Shown: positions 42,320-50,990 of the stretch, in pieces
Position numbering within the stretch: position 1 is the stretch's first letter
How the letters are laid out: every line of letters starts with the position of its first letter
Assembly (NCBI GenBank): GCA_900767385.1
Contig: CAAFYY010000113.1
Span: 1-64,000, forward strand
DNA length: 64,000 nt
Direction: 5' to 3'
From: Bacteroidales bacterium
Lineage (GTDB): Bacteria > Bacteroidota > Bacteroidia > Bacteroidales > Paludibacteraceae
Position numbers and translations under genes: made by a program
Notes under the pieces: generated by a model
Database searches by the model: none
What the model was told of the DNA's origin: nothing
What the model saw: the letters and a program-made list of their open reading frames with translations, nothing else

Positions 42320-45184
42320 ATGGGAAAGAAAAATCAGGAAACTCAAACGATAGAAACCACCTCCAAGCCATGGCTCACTGTGCATGGTGCCAGGGTCAAC
42401 AACCTTAGAAACGTTGACGTTGCCATCCCGCTCTATAAGCTCACCGTGATTACTGGCCTGAGTGGCAGCGGCAAGTCGTCGCTTGCTTTCGACACACTCT
42501 ATGCGGAAGCATCCCGCCGTTACATTGAGACCTTCTCTGCCTACGCCCGTCACTTCATGGGACACATTGAACGTCCCGACGTTGACGACATCCAAGGACT
42601 CTCTCCCGTCATCGCCATCGAGCAGAAGACCACCAACAAAAGTCCTCGCTCCACCGTGGGCACCGTCACAGAGATAGCCGATTTCCTTCGCCTTCTCTTT
42701 GCCCGTGCCGGTGAGGCCTACTCCTATCTCAGCGGTGAGAAGATGGTGAGATACTCCGAAGAGCATATCCTGGAACTCATCTCCCAACTATACAACGGTC
42801 AGCCCTGTATGCTCCTTGCTCCGCTCATCAAAGGACGCAAGGGACATTACCGCGAACTCTTTGAGAGTCTGCGCCGTAAGGGCTTCCTCACCGTACGTGT
42901 CGATGGGGAACTGATGGAGATCATGCCAGGCATGAAGGTGGACCGCTTCAAAAACCACGACATCGAACTGGTCATCGACAAAATGAACATAGAGGCGCGT
43001 GAGGCTACCCGTCTGAAGAGAAGTCTCCAGATGACGCTTCGCCATGGTGCCGGCGTTGTCCTCGTGATGCCGAAAAACGGCGACCCTCGTTACTTCTCCA
43101 CCCACCTCTCCTGTCCGGTCACCGGTCTCTCCTATGCAGAACCCGCTCCACACAATTTCTCCTTCAACACCCCGAAAGGAGCCTGCCCATGCTGCAATGG
43201 CTTGGGTGTCATCTCCACCATCGATATCACCAAACTGATTCCCAACGACTCACTCTCCATCGCTCAAGGTGGCATCGCCCCCTTAGGCAAGGAGAAAAAC
43301 ACGTTTATCTTTCGTCAGTTGGCTGCCATCGCCGACCGTTACGATTTCACCCTCGACACCCCCATCAAAGAGATACCGTCGGAGGCTCTCAACGAAATCC
43401 TCTACGGCTCGCCCGAGGCGCTGATGGTCAAAGGCACCAACATCCCTGGTGGCATGATGATGTCAAGCTACGAAGGATTGGTCCGCTTCTTCGAACTGCA
43501 GCAGGAGGAAAGCACCTCCATCAAAGAGCAGCGTTGGGCTGAGCAGTTCTACCATACCACCACCTGTCCGGAGTGTCACGGCGACCGCCTCAATCAAGAG
43601 GCACTGCACTATCGTATAGGCGGCAAGAACATCGCCGAATTGAGTCGCATGGACATCATCGAACTCAAAGAGTGGATAGAGAAACTCCCGTCGCAACTCA
43701 ACGAACGTCAGCTTACCATCGCCACCGAGATCTTGAAAGAGATCAGCACCCGTCTCACCTTCCTCGAAGAGGTGGGTTTGGGCTACCTCTCCCTCTCGCG
43801 AGGAACGGCATCGCTCTCTGGCGGTGAGAGTCAGCGCATTCACCTTGCCACACAGATTGGCTCCCAGCTGGTCAACGTGCTCTATATCCTCGACGAACCG
43901 AGTATCGGACTCCATCAGCGCGACAACCGCCAACTCATCGCCTCGCTGAAGGAACTGCGCGACCATGGCAACACGGTCGTTGTCGTGGAACATGACGAGG
44001 AGATGATGCGTGAGGCCGACTACATCGTCGACCTCGGTCCCGGCGCAGGTCGTCTGGGCGGTGAGATCGTCTTCCAAGGCACACCGAAGGAGATGCTCAA
44101 AGCCAAGACCCTCACAGCCGACTACCTCAACCGCAAACGACAAATCATGATACCTGCTGTGCGCCGCGAAGGCAACGGCAAGACCCTCTCTTTGATTGGT
44201 GCGACAGGTCATAACCTGAAGAAAGTCAGCCTCCACCTTCCGTTGGGAAAACTCATCTGCATGACAGGCGTCAGCGGTAGTGGCAAGTCGTCGCTCATCA
44301 GTGGCACCCTCTATCCGGCGCTGGCGCAGCATTTCTATCGCTCTACCCAAGAGCCTCTCCCTTTTGAACGTATTGAAGGCTTAGATAATATCGATAAAGT
44401 CATCGTCGTCGACCAATCTCCGATTGGCCGTACGCCACGTTCCAACCCTGTCACCTACTCCGGCGTCTTCACCGACATCCGCAACCTCTTTGCATCGCTG
44501 ACCGAGGCTAAGATGCGCGGTTACAAAGGTGGCCGTTTCTCCTTCAACACCGCCGGCGGTCGTTGCGAAGTGTGCCGTGGCACCGGTTACAAACAGTTGG
44601 AAATGAACTTCCTTCCGAATGTGCTTGTGAAGTGTGAGGCATGCCGAGGCAGCCGTTACAATCGCGAGACCTTGGAGGTACGTTTCAAAGGCAAATCCAT
44701 TGCCGACGTCTTGGATATGACCTTCAATCAGGCTGTTGAGTTCTTCGAGAACATGCCGTCCTTTGTCCACAAACTCGAGATGATGCAGCGTGTGGGACTC
44801 GGTTACATCAAACTGGGTCAGGCAGCCACCACCCTGTCTGGCGGTGAGAGTCAACGTCTGAAATTGGCCACCGAACTCGCCAAGCGCGACACTGGTAAGA
44901 CCCTCTACATCCTCGACGAACCGACAACAGGACTCCATTTCGAGGACATCAACCTCCTGCTGGAGATCATCAACACCCTCGTTGACCGAGGCAACACCGT
45001 GGTCGTCATCGAACACAACCTCGACGTCATCAAATCCGCCGACCACATCGTCGACCTCGGTCCTGGCGCAGGTCGCGACGGCGGCAAAATAGTGGCGGAA
45101 GGAACGCCAGAGATGGTCTCAAAATCAAAGAAAAGTCTCACCGCCAAGTTCCTTCGCGAAGTATTGTCGCAAAACAACAAATAG
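42320..45184 (+). CDS. uvrA: Excinuclease ABC subunit A
   Basis: UvrA recognises DNA damage in nucleotide excision repair. The 954-residue ABC protein has Walker A motifs [13 protein letters not shown] and [13 protein letters not shown], signature motifs [12 protein letters not shown] and [12 protein letters not shown], and zinc fingers visible as CPCC, CPECHGD and CEVCRGTGY...CEACRG. It is full length. The gap to gldF is 15 bases. uvrB and uvrC are not in the window. Confidence 0.98.
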   Translation: MGKKNQETQTIETTSKPWLTVHGARVNNLRNVDVAIPLYKLTVITGLSGSGKSSLAFDTLYAEASRRYIETFSAYARHFMGHIERPDVDDIQGLSPVIAIEQKTTNKSPRSTVGTVTEIADFLRLLFARAGEAYSYLSGEKMVRYSEEHILELISQLYNGQPCMLLAPLIKGRKGHYRELFESLRRKGFLTVRVDGELMEIMPGMKVDRFKNHDIELVIDKMNIEAREATRLKRSLQMTLRHGAGVVLVMPKNGDPRYFSTHLSCPVTGLSYAEPAPHNFSFNTPKGACPCCNGLGVISTIDITKLIPNDSLSIAQGGIAPLGKEKNTFIFRQLAAIADRYDFTLDTPIKEIPSEALNEILYGSPEALMVKGTNIPGGMMMSSYEGLVRFFELQQEESTSIKEQRWAEQFYHTTTCPECHGDRLNQEALHYRIGGKNIAELSRMDIIELKEWIEKLPSQLNERQLTIATEILKEISTRLTFLEEVGLGYLSLSRGTASLSGGESQRIHLATQIGSQLVNVLYILDEPSIGLHQRDNRQLIASLKELRDHGNTVVVVEHDEEMMREADYIVDLGPGAGRLGGEIVFQGTPKEMLKAKTLTADYLNRKRQIMIPAVRREGNGKTLSLIGATGHNLKKVSLHLPLGKLICMTGVSGSGKSSLISGTLYPALAQHFYRSTQEPLPFERIEGLDNIDKVIVVDQSPIGRTPRSNPVTYSGVFTDIRNLFASLTEAKMRGYKGGRFSFNTAGGRCEVCRGTGYKQLEMNFLPNVLVKCEACRGSRYNRETLEVRFKGKSIADVLDMTFNQAVEFFENMPSFVHKLEMMQRVGLGYIKLGQAATTLSGGESQRLKLATELAKRDTGKTLYILDEPTTGLHFEDINLLLEIINTLVDRGNTVVVIEHNLDVIKSADHIVDLGPGAGRDGGKIVAEGTPEMVSKSKKSLTAKFLREVLSQNNK

Positions 45185-45199
45185 CAAAAACTTAATACT

Positions 45200-45937
45200 A
45201 TGCATACGATTCTTACCCTTTTCAAAAAGGAATTCCGAAGTTTCTTCACCTCTGCCACTGGCTATATCGTCTTGGCGTTGTTTCTCTTGGGCACCGGCCT
45301 CTTTCTCTGGGTGTTGCCTGGAGGATTCAACGTGTTGGACGGTGGCTATGCGCAGTTGGACGGACTCTTTACGCTGGCACCATGGCTCTACCTCTTCCTC
45401 TGTCCGGCAGTGACGATGCGTCTCTTTGCCGAAGAGCGTAGTCAGGGCACTCTGGAGGTGCTCTTCACCCGTCCGGCCTCCAAGTGGTCGCTTGTCATCG
45501 GCAAGGCGCTCTCTGGTTGGGCACTCGTCGTGATGGCACTCTTGCCAACCTTTGTATGGTATATCACCCTCAACTTCATGGCTGAGCCATTCGGCAACGT
45601 CGACCACGGCGCCTTCTGGGGATCGTTCATCGGACTCATCCTCCTTGCCGGCGTCTATTGCGCTGTCGGCACCTTTGCCTCGTCCGTCAGCAGCAACCAG
45701 ATTGTGGCATTTATTCTCGCTGCCACCCTCTGCTTCGTCTTGTTCTACGGCTTCGCCCTCGTAGGCTCCTTGGTTCACAGTGGCGACCTCAGCCGCATCA
45801 TCAAGAGCTTCGGCATCGACGACCACTATAAGTCCATGAGTCGAGGCGTCATCTACAGTCTCGACCTCCTCTACTTCTTCTTGCTCTCCACCCTCTTTGT
45901 GTGGCTGACAAAACTTCAAATCAGTAAGAAAATCTAA
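45200..45937 (+). CDS. gldF: GldF-like ABC transporter permease
   Basis: The 245-residue protein has about six membrane helices with the ABC-2 permease pattern: FKKEFRSFFTSATGYIVLALFLL at the start and MRLFAEERSQGTLEVLFTRP after the second helix. GldF forms an ABC transporter with GldA and GldG in gliding bacteria, and it is also found in non-gliding Bacteroidales. Here neither gldG nor the ATPase gldA is adjacent; surE follows instead. The gliding role is therefore unlikely, and the partner proteins must be elsewhere or absent. Confidence 0.85.
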   Translation: MHTILTLFKKEFRSFFTSATGYIVLALFLLGTGLFLWVLPGGFNVLDGGYAQLDGLFTLAPWLYLFLCPAVTMRLFAEERSQGTLEVLFTRPASKWSLVIGKALSGWALVVMALLPTFVWYITLNFMAEPFGNVDHGAFWGSFIGLILLAGVYCAVGTFASSVSSNQIVAFILAATLCFVLFYGFALVGSLVHSGDLSRIIKSFGIDDHYKSMSRGVIYSLDLLYFFLLSTLFVWLTKLQISKKI

Positions 45938-45955
45938 TCGAAATAGCATTATACT

Positions 45956-46717
45956 ATGATACTTATAACAAACGACGACGGCTATCAGGCCAAAGGCATC
46001 GGTGTCGTTGCCGAATTGGCCCGTCAGTTGGATGAGCGTGTCGTGGTGCTCGCTCCAGATGGTGCCCGCTCTGGACAATCGAGTGCACTCTCTGTCAACA
46101 ATCCTATCGTCTACCACCCCATCTCCAACCAAGGGGGCATTGAGGTCTATGCCTGCAGTGGCACCCCCGTCGATTGCGTCAAACTCGCCTTCAGCGGTGT
46201 GTTGCCCAACTGGGAACGCCCTAAGATGGTAATCTCTGGCATCAACCACGGCTCCAACTCCTCCATCAACGTCATCTATTCCGGCACGATGGGTGCTGCC
46301 CTTGAAGGTTGCCTCTATGGTGTCCCTTCCGTGGGTCTCTCCATCTGCAACCACGACCTCCAAGCCGATTTCTCTCATGTCGTTGAGGCCTTTGCTGCCA
46401 TCCTCAAGGAGGTCTACACCAACGGACTCCCCGAGGGTGTCTGCCTTAATGTCAATGCGCCAAAAGAGGGTCCGGTGGCAGGCATGAAAGTGTGTCGTCA
46501 GGCAAGCGGCCGCTGGAGCGAAGAGTTTATGGCATCGCCAACCCCACGCGGCTACGACTGCTATTGGTTGACTGGCAAATTCTCCAACGTAGAGACCGGC
46601 TCCGACGATACTGACGAATACGCTCTTCAGAACGGCTACATCTCCATCAACCCCGTTCATACTGACATGACCCACTACGCCTCCATGGCAACCCTCTCAC
46701 AACGATTCCTGAAATGA
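45956..46717 (+). CDS. surE: 5'/3'-nucleotidase SurE
   Basis: SurE is a metal-dependent nucleotidase that dephosphorylates nucleoside monophosphates. The 253-residue product starts with the signature ITNDDGYQAKGI (Asp-Asp binds metal) and has APDGARSGQSSALS, SGTPVDCVKLA and VISGINHGSNSSINVIYSGTMGAA. It is in the uvrA run and overlaps the next gene by 4 bases. In many bacteria surE lies near lpxB or other envelope genes, as here. Confidence 0.97.
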   Translation: MILITNDDGYQAKGIGVVAELARQLDERVVVLAPDGARSGQSSALSVNNPIVYHPISNQGGIEVYACSGTPVDCVKLAFSGVLPNWERPKMVISGINHGSNSSINVIYSGTMGAALEGCLYGVPSVGLSICNHDLQADFSHVVEAFAAILKEVYTNGLPEGVCLNVNAPKEGPVAGMKVCRQASGRWSEEFMASPTPRGYDCYWLTGKFSNVETGSDDTDEYALQNGYISINPVHTDMTHYASMATLSQRFLK

Positions 46718-47019
46718 TGACCAAGAAACAGAAATTTGACTCCTTTTCTTTGGGAGTGGCTCTCGGATTGGTGATGCCAATCGTCTTCGGACTCCTCTTT
46801 GTGCTGGTGATGCCAGGAATAGACCTTGAGAGTGCCTTCCAGATGATCACCCATAGCGTCAACTGGGCCATCAAATACCTCTTTATTGCCATGGTTCCAG
46901 ATTTCATCTGCGTCTATATCTTCAACAAGATAGAGCGTTGGATGATGTGTCGTGGCATGATCGTAGCCATGATGTTCATGGTCATCGGCTTGCTCATCTT
47001 CACCCTCATCGGTGCATAA
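46714..47019 (+). CDS. Small membrane protein between surE and lpxB
   Basis: The 101-residue product has three hydrophobic segments (about 13-33, 47-70 and 82-100) with short polar loops. The family is not recognised. The start overlaps the surE stop, which indicates coupled translation. A role in lipid A or envelope work is suggested only by its position before lpxB. Confidence 0.68.
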   Translation: MMTKKQKFDSFSLGVALGLVMPIVFGLLFVLVMPGIDLESAFQMITHSVNWAIKYLFIAMVPDFICVYIFNKIERWMMCRGMIVAMMFMVIGLLIFTLIGA

Positions 47020-47040
47020 ACATATTATATATAGTAAAGC

Positions 47041-48174
47041 ATGCGATATTTTCTCATAGCGGGCGAAGCCTCCGGCGACCTCCATGGTTCCAATCTCATG
47101 AAGGCGCTGCGCAGCATCGACAGCGCGGCAGAGTTCGTCTTTCTTGGCGGCGACCTCATGAAAGCCGTCGGCGGCACCCAGGTCAAAGACTATCGTGAGA
47201 TGGCGTTCATGGGTATCGTCAACGTGGTCAAGAACCTCGGCAAAGTGTTGAGGAATTTCCGCGACTGCGAAAACGCTTTGCTTGAGGCAAAGCCCGACGT
47301 CGTCGTCCTCATCGACTACCCGAGCTTCAATCTCCGTGTCGCCAAATGGGTGAAGAGTCATCTCAACATCCCTGTCTATTACTATATTGCCCCGAAACTC
47401 TGGGCATGGAAAAGTTGGCGCATCAAGTCCATCAAACGATATGTCGACGAGATGTTCACCATCTTTCCTTTTGAGACGCAATACTTTGCAAGCAAAGGAT
47501 ACCCAGTTCACTATGTCGGAAATCCCATCGTCGACACCGTAAGCAACTATAGGAATCAGCACGGAACCCCGCCACGTACCCAGACCATAGCGCTCCTTGC
47601 CGGCAGTCGGCGACAGGAAATCAAGGGATGTCTCCTCACGATGGTTGAGGCGGCGCATCAGTTCCCAGACTATGGTCTTGTCGTCACCATGGCCCCCTCC
47701 ATCGAGGAGTCGTTCTATCGTGAGATACTCGCCGACTACCCTGGTGTCGCCCTGACCCGTAACACCTACGATGCCGTGGCTACTGCCGCAGCTGCTGTGG
47801 TCAACTCAGGCACTGCCACCCTCGAGACTGCCTTGCTGCGTACACCGCAAGTCATTGTCTATCACGTTATCGGCGGTCGTTTTGCTTCGTTGCTGCGCCG
47901 CATTCTCATCAAGATACCTCATATCTCTTTGGTCAATCTCATCTCCGGGAAAGAGACCGCCAAGGAACTCATCGCACATCATTTCACCAAAGAAAATATC
48001 GTTTGCGAACTCAACACCATTCTCCATGATAAACGGTCGAGGGAGCAGATGTTGATAGATTACGACGAAATAGCTGATAAATTAGGGTCTCCAGGCACAG
48101 CGCAGCGTGCGTCAAAGGCTCTTCTTGATGCTCTTAAAACCAATATAGTCAGTAAGGAAGAAAAAAATCAGTAG
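47041..48174 (+). CDS. lpxB: Lipid-A-disaccharide synthase
   Basis: LpxB condenses UDP-diacylglucosamine with lipid X to make the lipid A disaccharide. The 377-residue protein has the N-terminal GEASGDLHGSNLMKAL motif, DYPSFNLRVAKW, YYIAPKLWAWKSWRI, the nucleotide-binding LLAGSRRQEIKG segment and NSGTATLETALLRTPQV. It is in the uvrA run, with the sigma factor gene following 41 bases downstream. Confidence 0.97.
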   Translation: MRYFLIAGEASGDLHGSNLMKALRSIDSAAEFVFLGGDLMKAVGGTQVKDYREMAFMGIVNVVKNLGKVLRNFRDCENALLEAKPDVVVLIDYPSFNLRVAKWVKSHLNIPVYYYIAPKLWAWKSWRIKSIKRYVDEMFTIFPFETQYFASKGYPVHYVGNPIVDTVSNYRNQHGTPPRTQTIALLAGSRRQEIKGCLLTMVEAAHQFPDYGLVVTMAPSIEESFYREILADYPGVALTRNTYDAVATAAAAVVNSGTATLETALLRTPQVIVYHVIGGRFASLLRRILIKIPHISLVNLISGKETAKELIAHHFTKENIVCELNTILHDKRSREQMLIDYDEIADKLGSPGTAQRASKALLDALKTNIVSKEEKNQ

Positions 48175-48215
48175 CAACTGCAACATTTGGTGCCTTTTTT
48201 TTGTCCTTAAAGAAA

Positions 48216-48776
48216 ATGAGTCAATCATCCATGGAGTCTCTCCCGCCACATCTCCAGCAAATCATTGATCGTTGCTTGCAGAATGACCGTAAAGCTCAGC
48301 AGCAACTATATGAGATGTACGCGGGCAAGATGTTGGCCATCTGTTTGAGATATTGTGGCGACTATCAGACAGCGCAGGACCTCATGCACGACGGATTCAT
48401 CAAGGTGTTTACCAACATCGGTCAATTCAAGAACACTGGGTCTTTCGACGGCTGGATGAGAAAAGTGATGGTCAACTGCTCACTCAACTACTACCGTCAA
48501 AGCCAGTTCGTTGTAGACAGCTACGAAGAGACCATCTCCATGGTGGACGACACCCTCCAACCCGACCAGCTACAGCAGCTGGGAGCGAAGGAAATCATTG
48601 AGATGATAGGTAGGCTGCCCAGTTTGCAGCGCATCGTCTTCAACCTCTTTGCCATAGAAGGGTATTCTCACGCTGAGATAGCCGACAAACTCCAAATCAA
48701 GGAGACGACCATACGCTCCAACTACCTCAGAGCGAGGCGCACCCTTCAGAAAATGATAGAACAGAACAACAAATAA
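48216..48776 (+). CDS. ECF-type RNA polymerase sigma factor
   Basis: The 186-residue protein has sigma region 2 (about 25-95, with AGKMLAICLRYCGDYQTAQDLMHDGFIKVFTNIGQF read in parts, where DAxD-like AQDLMHD and FIKVF are diagnostic) and region 4 (about 125-180, with LPSLQRIVFNLFAIEGYSHAEIADKL and a helix-turn-helix). An upstream TTG at 48201 is also possible, but the ATG at 48216 fits better. It precedes the barrel protein gene by 6 bases, the typical sigma/anti-sigma pairing. Its regulon is unknown, and the genes immediately downstream are natural candidates. Confidence 0.93.
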   Translation: MSQSSMESLPPHLQQIIDRCLQNDRKAQQQLYEMYAGKMLAICLRYCGDYQTAQDLMHDGFIKVFTNIGQFKNTGSFDGWMRKVMVNCSLNYYRQSQFVVDSYEETISMVDDTLQPDQLQQLGAKEIIEMIGRLPSLQRIVFNLFAIEGYSHAEIADKLQIKETTIRSNYLRARRTLQKMIEQNNK

Positions 48777-48782
48777 ATAGAA

Positions 48783-50138
48783 GTGCAAGACAACGAGCTA
48801 CATAAACTACTGAATGAGAAGTTGGACAACTTCGAGATGCCTGTTCCAGCCGATGGTTGGAACCGTCTCTCGGAACTTATGTCTGCCCAACCGGCTCGTC
48901 GTGTTCTCCCCCTTTGGCTGAAGTGGGGTAGTGTAGCGGCTTGTGCGTTATTGCTTGTCACACTTGGTGTCATAGGGTTGCGTCGCGACGGCGACCGCAC
49001 TGTTACCACCGACTCGCAGCTGCTGGCCAACGAAACGCCACAACAACAGCCAACTCCCGATATCCCCACGCTCCGCGATGGTCTGGAGACATCAAACACC
49101 CTCTCTGAAGACCCCCTTGTGGAATCGTTGGCCGTAGACTGTGTTCCGGAAAAAGTCAGCACACGCAAATCGGTGCCTGTCGTTGTCAAAGCCGTCCCTT
49201 CCAACAACCTCGTATTGGAAAAACCCGCCGTCTCCCTCCCTTTGGCAGAATCGGTTGCCCAGCAAAAAACAACCCCTTCTCCTACCGAGAACCTCCTCCT
49301 TGCTGAAAAGGATAAGAAAGAAGAGAAAGTGAGCAATCCGTCGACCAATCTCCTTCTGACGGAAGAAGAAGCAGAACAACTGCTTGCTCAGGCAGACAAC
49401 GACTTGGAGCAACAACTCAAACACCCATCCAACAATCCATCCCATCGCGTTGCGCAAGCCTCCAACCCGCTTACCCTCGGATTCCTTGCTTCGCTCAATG
49501 CTAATGATAAAATCGGTTCCCATTTAGTCAACACATCCAACAAAGTCGGACTGATGGGCGGTCAGGACGCCGAGACACCGAGTCTTGTGCCACCAGCCAC
49601 CGTCCAAGAGATGCAGAACGACCTCCCGTTCTCCGTAGGTCTCTCAGTGGGCATTCCTCTTGCCAAACGCTGGGACTTCATCACTGGCATCGACTACACC
49701 TATATGCACTCGCAGCGAACCACCTCTGCCGTTGGCTCGGCGGCGCAGATCTTCTCCGACTACGATATGCACTATATGGGCATCCCAGCACAAGTCTCCC
49801 TGAGAATCATCGACAGAAAAATCCTCTGTTTCTACTTCTCCTTAGGCGGCAAGATGGAGAAAGGACTCACCCGTATAGAAAACAAATCGCTCATTGACGA
49901 AAACGGCCAAGGGATAGGACAATCCGACAGACAACGTGAGGCCATCAATGGCTTTCAATGGTCGGTAGGCGGCAACTTTGGCCTCTCCCTCCGTTTGGTT
50001 GGCGGCCTCTCTTTCTATGTTGAACCGGGCCTCTCCTACTACATCCCGAACTCCGTAAACCCTCAACCAACCAGCATGAGAACAGAGAACCCTCTCTTTT
50101 TCAGCCTTTCTGGTGGCCTGAGATTTACGACCAAATGA
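48783..50138 (+). CDS. Anti-sigma-like protein with a C-terminal outer-membrane beta-barrel
   Basis: The 451-residue product starts at GTG. Residues 1-40 form a helical cytoplasmic segment like the N-terminus of Bacteroidota anti-sigma proteins (LNEKLDNFEMPVPADGWNRL), followed by one membrane helix (about 44-65). A long low-complexity Pro/Ser/Glu/Lys linker (about 66-270) leads to a beta-barrel-like domain (about 275-451). The barrel segment contains VGLSVGIPLAKRWDFITGIDYTYM in pieces, and ends GGLRFTTK rather than with a terminal Phe. The protein would need to span the periplasm, with its ends in two membranes. It may sense the outer membrane and hold the sigma factor. Confidence 0.8.
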   Translation: MQDNELHKLLNEKLDNFEMPVPADGWNRLSELMSAQPARRVLPLWLKWGSVAACALLLVTLGVIGLRRDGDRTVTTDSQLLANETPQQQPTPDIPTLRDGLETSNTLSEDPLVESLAVDCVPEKVSTRKSVPVVVKAVPSNNLVLEKPAVSLPLAESVAQQKTTPSPTENLLLAEKDKKEEKVSNPSTNLLLTEEEAEQLLAQADNDLEQQLKHPSNNPSHRVAQASNPLTLGFLASLNANDKIGSHLVNTSNKVGLMGGQDAETPSLVPPATVQEMQNDLPFSVGLSVGIPLAKRWDFITGIDYTYMHSQRTTSAVGSAAQIFSDYDMHYMGIPAQVSLRIIDRKILCFYFSLGGKMEKGLTRIENKSLIDENGQGIGQSDRQREAINGFQWSVGGNFGLSLRLVGGLSFYVEPGLSYYIPNSVNPQPTSMRTENPLFFSLSGGLRFTTK

Positions 50139-50242
50139 AAAAAACGTCGGTCTAATTAAACGAATCAGACAAATAGACATCAAAATCACAGCAAATAAAA
50201 GACCCACTTTTTTTCTCAAGCAAAAAATAATAGTGCTACTGC

Positions 50243-50272
50243 TTTGAGTGTCAAAAAAAGATGGTATATTTG
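50243..50272 (+). promoter_or_regulatory. Promoter of the lipoprotein array: TTTG -33 and TATATTTG -7
   Basis: TTTG at 50243-50246 and TATATTTG at 50265-50272 are separated by 18 bases, close to the Bacteroidota spacing of 19-21. The likely start point is near 50279, giving a leader of about 66 bases. It matches the primary sigma consensus, so the ECF factor is not required at this site. Confidence 0.75.
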
Positions 50273-50281
50273 CGGACTGAA

Positions 50282-50298
50282 CTTGTCAAATTGACAAG
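50282..50298. promoter_or_regulatory. Palindromic site at the start of the lipoprotein leader
   Basis: CTTGTCAA-A-TTGACAAG is a perfect 8-base inverted repeat with one central base. It lies within a few bases of the expected transcription start, where it could bind a dimeric regulator or form a small 5' hairpin. No equivalent was noticed before the other genes. Confidence 0.5.
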
Positions 50299-50345
50299 AA
50301 TAGTAAAAAATAGGTAAACTAAATAAAAAACAATAATTTACTATT

Positions 50346-50948
50346 ATGAAAAAATTTCTTTTGAGTGCACTCTTCGTGTGTGCAGCAATCATTGGTTTTA
50401 CCTCATGCGGTAAAGAACCAGAAGTTTATGATGGTGTAGAAACCAATTTCGCAGGTGGTGAGTACTTCGGCGACCTCCTCGGCACAGGTTCTTACAACTT
50501 CGTAATGCGTTTCGAGAGTAAAGACTACGTTGCAGACTCTGTAGTAAAAGCAGGTGCTTACTATGTAATCGACCTCAGCTCAGAAAGCAACAAAAATCTT
50601 CTCCCAAAAGAAGGTACTTACACTGTAGTTAAAAACTTCAACTACGCTACCGGTACTATCACCTATGGTACAGAAGAACACCTTGAAGAAGGTATGGGTT
50701 CATACGGTTACAACGCTAACGTCGGCATGGGCTACCTCTTCGACGCAGGTACTTTGACCATCAACAAATCTGGTGACACCTTCACCATCGAAGCAGAAAT
50801 TTACTCAGGCACCAACCTCGTAAAATTCCGTTACGAAGGCGCTCTCTTGTTCCAAGACAAATCAGAGACCTCTGTTGCTGGCAACCGCGCTCCACGTCAC
50901 ATCTCAGTTGAGAACCTCAACCAAGTTGTAACACTCATCTCTAAATAA
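50346..50948 (+). CDS. Lipoprotein 1 of a tandem array (single beta-rich module)
   Basis: The 200-residue product has a lipoprotein signal with Cys21 (FTSC). The mature part carries one copy of the array module: an aromatic YFGD-type turn, DLSSES-like strands, then EGTYTVV, GTLTINKSGDTFTIEAE and FRYEGALL. A tail of about 25 residues (NRAPRHISVENLNQ...) follows. No known family was recognised. Preferred codons (AAC, GGT, GCT, GTT) dominate, indicating strong expression. The next array gene starts 42 bases downstream, with no promoter between them. Confidence 0.75.
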   Translation: MKKFLLSALFVCAAIIGFTSCGKEPEVYDGVETNFAGGEYFGDLLGTGSYNFVMRFESKDYVADSVVKAGAYYVIDLSSESNKNLLPKEGTYTVVKNFNYATGTITYGTEEHLEEGMGSYGYNANVGMGYLFDAGTLTINKSGDTFTIEAEIYSGTNLVKFRYEGALLFQDKSETSVAGNRAPRHISVENLNQVVTLISK

Positions 50949-50990
50949 TTAGTAATTCACAAAATAATTAACAACAAATTTTTTTTCATC

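Noticed and set aside
45125..46675. A 516-codon reverse open frame
   Set aside because: It is opposite gldF and surE, which have clear family motifs. High G/C at third positions of the real genes removes stop codons on the other strand.
46675..47658. A 327-codon reverse open frame
   Set aside because: It covers the opposite strand of the small membrane gene and lpxB, and has no domain.
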